A stretch of DNA of 21,190 nt from an uncultured Caryophanales bacterium (lineage in GTDB: Bacteria; Bacillota_I; Bacilli_A; RF39; UBA660), in the NCBI GenBank assembly GCA_947065955.1, contig CAMSXY010000006.1, positions 1 through 21,190 of the forward strand, read 5' to 3'. The position numbers and the translations under genes were made by a program. Each line of letters begins with the position of its first letter. Position 1 is the stretch's first letter. Under the pieces are notes generated by a model that saw nothing but the letters and a program-made list of their open reading frames with translations, did not search any database and was not told the DNA's origin. This document shows, one piece after another, positions 7,757 to 14,308 of the stretch.

Positions 7757-8607
7757 GAAATCAACTTCCTTAAATTTTGAGCATTTTTTTTCATTAAAGA
7801 AAGATAACTTTCTCCCGAATCAAATTCTTCTTTTGTAACATTATGACAACTATGGAATAAAAGAGCCTCCACACCAGTTTCAGACGTTATTGTATGAGCA
7901 ATATCCAGATTTTCTAACTCTTGATAAAAAATATAAGGAATATCCTCTGTTTTTATTTTATCAATTAAAGAAGAAATCGCTTTTAAACTAGGTTCTGTTT
8001 CACTTCCACAATTTGCATAAACTGATAAAGCATCAAATCCATAATCCCTTAAAAAATAAGTAATAGCCATTCGACTTCCAAAAATAAGTGGTTTTTTTAT
8101 CTCTTTTTTTATTTCCATAAATTCTTCATCCAAAGCTTGTAACTCTTTCCAATAAAAATCCCATTGTTCTTGATAAAAAGAACAATTAGAAGGATCTATT
8201 TTACAAACATTTTCCTTAATAGAAGTAATCATTTTTTGAACATTTTTGGGACTTGTCCAAATATGAGGATCTTCTTTTAAAAGAGAAACACTCTTGGATA
8301 AATCAAGGACATTTGTAGAATCCTTTTCTATAAGCATACGACTAGCCCATGGCTCCATAAATTCGCCATTAAAAACAAATAAATCAGCTTTTAAAATATT
8401 TACCATATCCGATGGAGTCGGATCATAATGATGCGTTTCCATTCCTGGTTGAATAAGAAGAACTACATCCATTTTATCTTTTACAATGGTTTTGACAAAA
8501 TCATACTGAGGAAACATTGTAGTTACAATCAAAGGACGCTCTTTCTTTGGATTATTACATCCAGTTAGTAAAAAAATTCCTAAAAAGAAAAGAATCCACT
8601 TTTTCAT
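7753..8607 (-). CDS. znuA: Metal-binding ABC transporter lipoprotein (ZnuA/AdcA-like, divergent subgroup)
   Basis: 284 aa from ATG 8607, which has AGGAGG seven bases upstream and overlaps the regulator stop (ATGA). A type II signal peptide ends in LLTGC, so Cys17 should be lipidated and the protein anchored outside the membrane. Cluster A-1/ZnuA landmarks are MFPQYDFV (31-38), ETHHYDPTP (57-65, with ligand candidate His60) and DPHIWTSP (113-120, His115). The third His of classical ZnuA (the xxHxAFxYF region) is replaced by Arg179 in GSRMAITYFLRDYG. The C-terminal half instead has NCGSETEPS (199-207) and FHSCHN (251-256), features I recall from a clostridial subgroup. Metal identity is inferred as zinc, and ligand geometry may differ from the classical proteins. 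Confidence 0.9.
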   Translation of the reverse strand: MKKWILFFLGIFLLTGCNNPKKERPLIVTTMFPQYDFVKTIVKDKMDVVLLIQPGMETHHYDPTPSDMVNILKADLFVFNGEFMEPWASRMLIEKDSTNVLDLSKSVSLLKEDPHIWTSPKNVQKMITSIKENVCKIDPSNCSFYQEQWDFYWKELQALDEEFMEIKKEIKKPLIFGSRMAITYFLRDYGFDALSVYANCGSETEPSLKAISSLIDKIKTEDIPYIFYQELENLDIAHTITSETGVEALLFHSCHNVTKEEFDSGESYLSLMKKNAQNLRKLIS

Positions 8608-8993
8608 TTTTCTTCCTCCTGACAACTTTCACAAACCCCATAAAATATAATTTTAGAATAGTCCACTTGAAAATGATGCTTCCCTTGAATATGTTCTGTC
8701 ATTTTTTCTACATCACTGCAATGTAAATGGTAAAGTTTATTACATTTTAAACATTTAAGATGATAAAAAGGATCTATTTTTTTTATATATTCAAAACAAG
8801 CAGGTAATCCCTCTACATAATATTTTTTTAAAACCCCTTGTTCTGTTAATTCTTTTAAATAACGATAAATCGTCGTCTTCCCTACTTTTTTTCCCTTTAA
8901 TTTAAAAGAAATATCTTCAAGCGAAAAATGAGAAGAAGTATCTGTAATAACTTTCCAGATCATTTCTTTTTGTTTTGTATTATATTTATCCAT
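8604..8993 (-). CDS. zur: Fur-family metalloregulator, probably Zur
   Basis: A 129-aa Fur-family repressor. An N-terminal winged helix carries GKTTIYRYLKELTEQGVL (38-55, recognition helix). The dimerisation domain has the structural-zinc motif CLKC (81-84) paired with CESC (121-124) and a His-rich stretch (YHLKC, YHLHC, GKHHFQ). It is the first gene of an operon with a metal ABC importer, which is why Zur is preferred over Fur or PerR; the sequence alone does not settle the metal. It starts at ATG 8993 with AAGGAAG five bases upstream. The promoter overlaps a 19-bp palindrome, consistent with autorepression. Its TGA overlaps the lipoprotein ATG. Confidence 0.9.
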   Translation of the reverse strand: MDKYNTKQKEMIWKVITDTSSHFSLEDISFKLKGKKVGKTTIYRYLKELTEQGVLKKYYVEGLPACFEYIKKIDPFYHLKCLKCNKLYHLHCSDVEKMTEHIQGKHHFQVDYSKIIFYGVCESCQEEEK

Positions 8994-9016
8994 ATATTCT
9001 TCCTTTTAAAATTGAA

Positions 9017-9035
9017 ATTGAAATTCATTTTCAAT
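9017..9035. promoter_or_regulatory. Candidate Zur/Fur operator
   Basis: ATTGAAATTCATTTTCAAT is a 19-bp palindrome (8 of 9 pairs around 9026) with a 7-1-7 core (9019-9033), the geometry of Fur-family boxes. It abuts the -10 box of the regulator operon, just upstream of its ribosome site. A further TTGAAA repeat lies at 9012-9017. Binding by the adjacent Fur-family protein is inferred. Confidence 0.7.
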
Positions 9036-9062
9036 TTTAACATAAAAAAAGAAAAAAAACAA
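9034..9062 (-). promoter_or_regulatory. Promoter of the zur-znuACB-queH operon
   Basis: Minus strand: TTGTTT (9062-9057), 17-bp almost all-T spacer ending ATGT, TAAAAT (9039-9034), with an extended TG before the -10. The -35 overlaps the T-run and first arm of the upstream gene's terminator. The -10 touches the palindromic operator. Confidence 0.7.
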
Positions 9063-9083
9063 TCTTTAATGATGCAAAGATTG
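9052..9083 (-). terminator. Terminator of the 149-aa orphan gene
   Basis: CAATCTTT (9060-9067) and AAAGATTG (9076-9083) form a perfect 8-bp hairpin with an 8-nt loop, followed on the minus strand by eight T (9059-9052). The TAA stop of the gene (9066-9068) is inside the structure. Confidence 0.88.
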
Positions 9084-9515
9084 CCTTGGATAAAGTCTAT
9101 AAGAAGAATTTTTCTTAACTTGATCCATATTTTGATGAATATAGTAAATAGATTTTCTAAGTTGATAAAGAGTTTCTTCAAATTTTTTATCTGCTCTTAA
9201 ATCCTTTAAACGTTTTTCTATAGCAAAAAGAAGAAAAGAAAAACTATGCTCACTATAATCTGTACGAATTTGACGAGATAACGTTAAAAAATTATGATTG
9301 ATATAATCATTCTCACTCTCAAAATAATCCTTCATAGTTTCTTTAGGAAAATCTTCTTTAGGAAAATAAATTGAAACGTTTTTGAAAAAATAAGTCACTA
9401 TACATTGCAGAAAAGAAACACTTAAAAAGGTACTATTCATAGATTGATAATATTTCCATAATAAATCTTTATATTGTAAAACAATTGTTTCATAATTTAA
9501 TTGATTGGTGTTCAT
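9066..9515 (-). CDS. Hypothetical protein, 149 aa
   Basis: No family recognised. From ATG 9515 (GGAGG seven bases upstream) the product is 149 aa, helical and apparently cytosolic, with no signal peptide and only mildly hydrophobic stretches (about 37-55). It is rich in Phe, Tyr, Ser and Lys, with a basic, Arg-containing C-terminal third (IEKRLKDLRADKKF) and a HH end. A near-consensus promoter and a strong terminator make it a single-gene transcript. The frame could be extended upstream, but that would run through the promoter. It lies between the metal operon and the glycosylation operon, and I see no functional link to either. Confidence 0.72.
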   Translation of the reverse strand: MNTNQLNYETIVLQYKDLLWKYYQSMNSTFLSVSFLQCIVTYFFKNVSIYFPKEDFPKETMKDYFESENDYINHNFLTLSRQIRTDYSEHSFSFLLFAIEKRLKDLRADKKFEETLYQLRKSIYYIHQNMDQVKKNSSYRLYPRQSLHH

Positions 9516-9549
9516 GAATATCCTCCTTTCCAACACAGCAACGTTCAAA

Positions 9550-9578
9550 ATTTTACCATATAAGGAAAAGGTTGTCAA
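9550..9578 (-). promoter_or_regulatory. Promoter of the 149-aa orphan gene
   Basis: Minus strand: TTGACA (9578-9573), 17-bp spacer, TAAAAT (9555-9550), with TG one base upstream of the -10. It starts directly after the terminator of the preceding glycosylation operon. Confidence 0.82.
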
Positions 9579-9580
9579 GA

Positions 9581-9641
9581 AAAAAAATGTCAAATTTTAG
9601 GATCCCCTTTTTAAATATTGAGGCTTAAAATTTCAACATTT
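9581..9641 (-). terminator. Terminator of the glycosylation operon
   Basis: Arms 9585-9599 and 9626-9641 pair over about 14 bp with one small asymmetric bulge. On the minus strand the second arm runs into a seven-T tract (9587-9581). The 26-nt loop can pair further. It lies immediately after the GtrA-type gene. Confidence 0.65.
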
Positions 9642-10043
9642 CTATTTTTGAAAAACAAATAATTTACTGAAAATATAATTAAAAACAACTACTATAAATT
9701 GTACAAGAATTTTAGAAAATCGATCTTCTATATGAAAAAAGTCTACTAATAAAACCATAAAAACCATTTCAAAGAAAAGAGTTAAAAGACGATATTTTAT
9801 AAAATTTAAAAATTCCTTTTTTCCTTTATAGGAACTTTTAAAAACATATTTTTTATTTACAACATAAGCAAACATCACAGCACAAATCCAAGAAAAAACA
9901 GTAGCTATCATATAATATATATGAAAAAAACGAAAAATTTGGTAAGAGATAATACTCACTAAAGTTGTAAGAATACCAGCTACTAAATAAAGAAAAATTT
10001 CTTGATATTTAAAATAAAGATCTTTAATTTTACGCATCTTCAT
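9642..10043 (-). CDS. gtcA: GtrA/GtcA-family membrane protein (lipid-linked sugar flippase)
   Basis: 133 aa with four hydrophobic segments (about 13-33, 38-60, 85-103 and 108-128), a charged loop between the second and third, and the family landmarks YLVAGILTTLVSIISYQIF and FAYVVNKKYVFKS. GtrA-family proteins are thought to flip undecaprenyl-phosphate-linked sugars across the membrane; in Bacillus and Listeria GtcA serves teichoic-acid glycosylation. Start ATG 10043 has AAGGA about five bases upstream; ATG 10037 is an alternative. It overlaps the glycosyltransferase end by 14 bases and is the last gene of the operon. Gene symbol is by role and context, not by close similarity. Confidence 0.88.
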   Translation of the reverse strand: MKMRKIKDLYFKYQEIFLYLVAGILTTLVSIISYQIFRFFHIYYMIATVFSWICAVMFAYVVNKKYVFKSSYKGKKEFLNFIKYRLLTLFFEMVFMVLLVDFFHIEDRFSKILVQFIVVVFNYIFSKLFVFQK

Positions 10044-10965
10044 CCGTTTCCTTTACAATATAAAGAGGTCTTTTTTTGGTTTCTAAATACATTTTTGAAA
10101 AATAAAAACTAAGAATTCCTAAACCAAAAAGTTGCATTCCACTAATCATTAAAAAAAGAAAAGAAAAAAAACAAAGAGAACTAACAACATTTTTTAAAAT
10201 GAAACTTTGAATCACTATATAAATTCCCATACCTACAGAAACCAAACATAAAAGAAATCCTAAAAAGGCAACCCAAAGTAAAGGTTTAGTAGAAAAAGAG
10301 ACAATTCCTTCTAAAGAATATTGTAGTAATTTAAAAAAGGACCATTTTGTATTACCAGCTACCCTTTTTACATTTTCTTGTTCAATCCACTTTGTTCGAA
10401 ATCCAACAAAACTAAAAATTCCTTTTGAAAAACGATTATATTCCTCCATAGAAAGAATGGATTCTACCATTTTTTTAGACATCATACGAAAATCCATTTC
10501 TCCATCTACCACTTCAATTTTAGACATTTTTCGCATAAATTTATAAAAAAGGTGGGCAAAAAAACTACGAATTTTAGGTTCTCCAACTCGATTAACCCGT
10601 CTTGTGGCTACCGAATCATACCCTTCCTCTTTTAAAATACGATACATTTCTTTTATTAAATGAGGTGGATGCTGTAAATCGGCATCTATAATAACGCTAT
10701 ATTTTCCAGTTGCTCTTTTAAGTCCTGCATACATAGCAGCTTCTTTTCCAAAATTTCTAGAAAAAGAAAGAAAATGTACAGAGGGGTCTTTTAAAGAAAG
10801 TTCCTTTAAAAGGATAAGGGTATTATCACAAGAACCATCATCAATAAAAATGTATTCAAAACAAACATTTTTCATCTCTTCTAAAACTTTTTTCGTTTCT
10901 TTATAAAAAAGAGGAAGAACTTCCTGTTCATTTAAACAAGGGACAATAACAGATATTTTTTCCAT
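10030..10965 (-). CDS. csbB: CsbB/GtrB-type polyprenyl-phosphate glycosyltransferase (GT2)
   Basis: 311 aa. The N-terminal GT-A catalytic domain has IVPCLNEQE (7-15), FIDDGSCDNT (40-49), SRNFGKEAA (69-77) and the metal/nucleotide motif DADLQHPP (94-101). Two TM segments follow at about 229-255 and 264-291. This layout is that of the DPM1/GtrB/CsbB group, which transfers a sugar from a nucleotide donor to undecaprenyl phosphate on the cytoplasmic face. In Bacillus subtilis CsbB makes undecaprenyl-phosphate-GlcNAc for YfhO-dependent decoration of lipoteichoic acid; the same partners flank it here. ATG at 10965 follows GGTGA and a 17-nt gap after yfhO. The sugar specificity cannot be read from the sequence. 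Confidence 0.9.
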   Translation of the reverse strand: MEKISVIVPCLNEQEVLPLFYKETKKVLEEMKNVCFEYIFIDDGSCDNTLILLKELSLKDPSVHFLSFSRNFGKEAAMYAGLKRATGKYSVIIDADLQHPPHLIKEMYRILKEEGYDSVATRRVNRVGEPKIRSFFAHLFYKFMRKMSKIEVVDGEMDFRMMSKKMVESILSMEEYNRFSKGIFSFVGFRTKWIEQENVKRVAGNTKWSFFKLLQYSLEGIVSFSTKPLLWVAFLGFLLCLVSVGMGIYIVIQSFILKNVVSSLCFFSFLFLMISGMQLFGLGILSFYFSKMYLETKKRPLYIVKETDEDA

Positions 10966-10982
10966 GCTTTCACCTTTTTTTA

Positions 10983-13496
10983 TTATACTGTATCTTTCAC
11001 TTTTTGTCTATGTCGTTTTCCAAAAATAAGGAATAGAAAAAAAACAAAACCAAAAGTAGACAGTATTTTCCCGACCTTTAAAAAAGGAGCTTCAAAAAAA
11101 ATCTGAATTTCATGGTGTCCTTTAGCAATAGGAAACCCTAAAAAAGTCTTATCTACTTTTTCATAAGATACTTGATTTCCATCTACAAAAATTTTAAATC
11201 CTTGATCATAAGGAATACTTAAATGAAAATATCCATCCTCTTTTACATCTATTTGTCCAAAAATCGTATTTCCCCTCGTTTTTTTAGGATCTATTTCAAA
11301 AGGATCCACCGCTTTTACAAGATTTTCTAAAACAGATTTATCCAATACATAACTTGCAATGTTTGCGATTTTATAAGTTCCCTTTCCTATTTTTATAGAA
11401 AGCTCCTTAATAGGTTCCCTAGAAGATAAAACATAATAAAAAGTATAGTTTTGGTTATGGTATTTCCAACTGGAACAAGTCAATTTATTTTTAACGCCAT
11501 TTATTGTAATCTCTGTATCTCCTTTAGAACAACTTTCAGAATAAAGCATATCAAACAGAATAAAAAGGATTTGATTTTCTTGTTTTTCCAAAGGAAGAGA
11601 AAAACTTTTTTCTTCTTGTAAAGTAAATTCATAACCAGAATCTGTTTTTTGATAAGGAAAAGGAAGAGAAGCCTTGCTAGAAAGATTGGTAGAGTTTATT
11701 TTTGATTCGTATACATTTTCCATATCCAAATCCACAATCTCATAACGTAATAAGGCATCTAGTGTATAGGGATACTGTAAACTTTCAAATTCCCTTAAAC
11801 TCATAAGATCCCCTCTTCCATAACCAATGGGAAGGGCGAAATTATTCTTCTGAATAAGTGGAATATCCGTTTTTTGATAACCATAAAAAGGAGCTTCAGC
11901 AATTTTGTATTTAATTCCCATATAAGTATCAAAAAGAATATTTTTAGAAGTAGGTGTTATTACTGCATTCCGATAAGAAGTCTCATTTTCAAATATTTGA
12001 TAATAAAAAGTATTATAAAGACGATTATACATAGAGGAATATAAAGAAGTTTGAAAATAAGAACCATTATAAACCTTATTAATGGTTGAAAGAGGACTAA
12101 AAGTGTTATTAATTCGAAAATACGTTTTATCCGTTTCATAAAGTTTTTGTATACTAGAATCAATATTGGAAGAAAAGTCCTTTATCCATTTTTCCTTTGA
12201 AATTAATCGATCTGTCTGTTGAATACTCCAAAACGAAATTCCTGCTGTAAATAAAGTAATTCCATAAAAAAGCCAATCCTTCTTACACTTGAAAGCAAAA
12301 AGAAGAGAAACAAAAAGGAGAAAAAAATCACTTATTACAAGTATTTTATAAAAGTTAGAAAAATGTTTAAAAGAAAGAACAAGAAGAAATCCTGTAAAAA
12401 GACTTATTTTAAAGAAAAAAGGAATTTCTTTTTTTAAAATATGAGAAAGAAAAAAGGCAATCAAAAACAAAAACAAAGGAAGAATTGGAATTAATGCTTT
12501 AGAATCTTGATACAATGTCCCATTTAATAAATAAACAAAAATAGGAAAAATAAGAAGAGATAAAAGAGAAATCCCCAAAAATATAAATTCCTTTTTTTTA
12601 GAAAACAAAGAATAAGAAAGCCCCCATAAAGAAATAGAAGTAAGTCCAATAGAATAAGAACGATAAAATAAAGAAGAAAAATTCACTTTAGGAATGAGTA
12701 AAGAAAAGAAAGAAACTCCCCCACCCATATTATTTCGTCCTTGTAAAATAGTAAAAAGAATGGGTAAAAGAAAAAAAGAAGAAAGCAGAATTCCTGTAAA
12801 AATTCTTAATAAAAAACGAAACCCTTCCTTCCAAAAATGATTCCAAGTATTTTTTTCTGTCCTTTTTAAATAAACAAAAATACCATAGAAAAGAAGACAT
12901 AAAATTCCCCCTACACTATAAAAGTAACTTGTCATAATAAGAAGGAAAATACTGATAATAAAAAGACCATCTTTTTCCTTTTCAAAATAACGATCAATTC
13001 CTATAAGACCTAATAATAAAAAAGGCATATAATTAATAAACATAATATGACGGTGGCTATGGAAAACAAGAGGACCTGAAAGTAAAAAAAGAAAAGAGGT
13101 AAAAAAGCTAATTTTTTCATCAAAATGATGTCGCATCCATTTATAAAAAAGAAAAATAGAGAAAAGTACCACTAAAATATCTACAAAAATAACATAGACT
13201 ACCATAGGAACAAATGGAAGAAAATAAGAAGGAAGAAAAAGAGGACTTAAAAAACCATAATAAGCAAAATAAAAAATATTTTGTCCTGCCCCTATATGAG
13301 GAGCAAAAGAAGGAATCAATTGTTTTGTTTCATAAAAAAGAGTCCGAAAATACTCTGGTAATAAATAGTGTTGACTTTCAAAATCGGTTGTTGATGCATA
13401 TAAAAAAGCACCTTTTTGAGTATAAAAGAAAACAAAAGCTAAAAAAGATAAAAATAAAATAGAAAGATAAATAAAATCTTTTTTAAATTTCTTCAT
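10983..13496 (-). CDS. yfhO: YfhO-family membrane glycosyltransferase (GT-C fold)
   Basis: 837 aa from ATG 13496 (GAGG six bases upstream). The N-terminal half is a bundle of about a dozen TM segments, with a family-typical STTDFESQHYLLPEYFRTL external loop and SHRHIMFINYMPFLLLGL. The region from about 440 to 810 is a long extracytoplasmic domain rich in beta-type sequence, and a final TM lies near 815-832 with a basic tail. YfhO proteins take a sugar from a flipped polyprenyl-phosphate donor and attach it to an extracellular polymer, lipoteichoic acid in B. subtilis. It overlaps the deacetylase end by 14 bases. The frame extends 21 codons further upstream, but those codons lie inside the deacetylase gene and lack a ribosome site. 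Confidence 0.88.
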   Translation of the reverse strand: MKKFKKDFIYLSILFLSFLAFVFFYTQKGAFLYASTTDFESQHYLLPEYFRTLFYETKQLIPSFAPHIGAGQNIFYFAYYGFLSPLFLPSYFLPFVPMVVYVIFVDILVVLFSIFLFYKWMRHHFDEKISFFTSFLFLLSGPLVFHSHRHIMFINYMPFLLLGLIGIDRYFEKEKDGLFIISIFLLIMTSYFYSVGGILCLLFYGIFVYLKRTEKNTWNHFWKEGFRFLLRIFTGILLSSFFLLPILFTILQGRNNMGGGVSFFSLLIPKVNFSSLFYRSYSIGLTSISLWGLSYSLFSKKKEFIFLGISLLSLLIFPIFVYLLNGTLYQDSKALIPILPLFLFLIAFFLSHILKKEIPFFFKISLFTGFLLVLSFKHFSNFYKILVISDFFLLFVSLLFAFKCKKDWLFYGITLFTAGISFWSIQQTDRLISKEKWIKDFSSNIDSSIQKLYETDKTYFRINNTFSPLSTINKVYNGSYFQTSLYSSMYNRLYNTFYYQIFENETSYRNAVITPTSKNILFDTYMGIKYKIAEAPFYGYQKTDIPLIQKNNFALPIGYGRGDLMSLREFESLQYPYTLDALLRYEIVDLDMENVYESKINSTNLSSKASLPFPYQKTDSGYEFTLQEEKSFSLPLEKQENQILFILFDMLYSESCSKGDTEITINGVKNKLTCSSWKYHNQNYTFYYVLSSREPIKELSIKIGKGTYKIANIASYVLDKSVLENLVKAVDPFEIDPKKTRGNTIFGQIDVKEDGYFHLSIPYDQGFKIFVDGNQVSYEKVDKTFLGFPIAKGHHEIQIFFEAPFLKVGKILSTFGFVFFLFLIFGKRHRQKVKDTV

Positions 13497-14175
13497 TTTT
13501 AACCTCATACTTTTGAAAATTTTCATAAGGGAACATATGATCAAATCGTGTTTGAACAAAAGATTGCGAAGAATACATCTTAATTAATTCCCATTTTTTT
13601 TCTAAAAGTTTTTCTTCTATTGGATTTTTAGCAAGTCCTATTTTCTTTTTTGAATAATAAGTCCCAAAATAATATAAATTTCCTGTTTGTTTTATCTTTT
13701 TAGCAATCGAAGTTACTATATCATGGGTCATAATATGGTGTTGATGTCCATATTCTCCTTTTTCATTGTGTGTAACAATTTCCTTCCACTTTTTTTGGCT
13801 AAGAATATCCTCTATTTCTCTTTGAATAAAAGGATACTCTTTTTCCCAAGAACTTCTTTTTCCCAAAACTTTGTCTGGATAATGAAGCATAATCAAAGCA
13901 TCCCCTGTTTCTTTCAATACTCTTTCGATTTCTTTAACACGCTTGGTATTGGTTCCGCAAGTAATACAAACAACTAAATATTTTTCTTTTAAAAGATGGG
14001 CTCCTCCCCAAATCGTTTCATCGTCGGGATGCGCAACAATCATAATGCGATCAATATCTTTTAAATCCCAAAAATGATAATCAAGTGCTTTTAATCCATC
14101 CATTCTTATAAAAACAGAAAGAAGGAAAAAAAGACTAATAACTATTTTTTTAGAACACTTTATTCTACGACTCAT
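13483..14175 (-). CDS. Membrane-anchored PIG-L/LmbE-family de-N-acetylase
   Basis: 230 aa from ATG 14175 (AGGTGA five bases upstream). Residues 9-26 form a basic-flanked hydrophobic signal anchor (KKIVISLFFLLSVFIRM). The catalytic domain follows, with the zinc motif AHPDDE (48-53) and the second ligand region HNEKGEYGHQHH (136-147). PIG-L enzymes remove N-acetyl groups from GlcNAc-type sugars. The anchor implies action outside the cell. It is the first gene of the operon with YfhO, CsbB-type and GtrA-type proteins, so it probably deacetylates the sugar they place on a surface polymer or its lipid donor. That role is inferred. The substrate could instead be another surface amino sugar. Confidence 0.88.
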   Translation of the reverse strand: MSRRIKCSKKIVISLFFLLSVFIRMDGLKALDYHFWDLKDIDRIMIVAHPDDETIWGGAHLLKEKYLVVCITCGTNTKRVKEIERVLKETGDALIMLHYPDKVLGKRSSWEKEYPFIQREIEDILSQKKWKEIVTHNEKGEYGHQHHIMTHDIVTSIAKKIKQTGNLYYFGTYYSKKKIGLAKNPIEEKLLEKKWELIKMYSSQSFVQTRFDHMFPYENFQKYEVKNEEI

Positions 14176-14192
14176 TTGTCTCACCTATTTTT

Positions 14193-14221
14193 ATTATACT
14201 AAAAAAAGAAAAAAATGTCTT
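14193..14221 (-). promoter_or_regulatory. Promoter of the glycosylation operon
   Basis: Minus strand: AAGACA (14221-14216), 17-bp T-rich spacer, TATAAT (14198-14193), about 17 bases before the deacetylase ATG. The -10 is perfect and the -35 matches 4 of 6. Confidence 0.65.
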
Positions 14222-14264
14222 TATTATAAAAAAAGAAAATTTATTTTTAATATTAAAAATATAT

Positions 14265-14301
14265 AATAAAAAAAGACTTAAAAACTTTGTTTTAAATCTT
14301 T
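14265..14301 (-). terminator. Terminator of the ABC exporter operon
   Basis: Arms 14272-14283 and 14290-14301 pair over 12 positions (11 Watson-Crick, one G-T) with a 6-nt loop, followed on the minus strand by seven T. A second A/T-only palindrome lies at 14244-14259. Confidence 0.78.
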
Positions 14302-14308
14302 TTTCTTT

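Noticed and set aside
8928..9200. Overlapping frames on both strands around the zur promoter
   Set aside because: They run through the terminator, promoter and operator; F/K/N-rich composition comes from homopolymer tracts.
13214..13977. Plus-strand frames of 82 and 96 codons opposite yfhO and the deacetylase
   Set aside because: Composition follows the complement of the A-rich coding strand, and no start signals are present.
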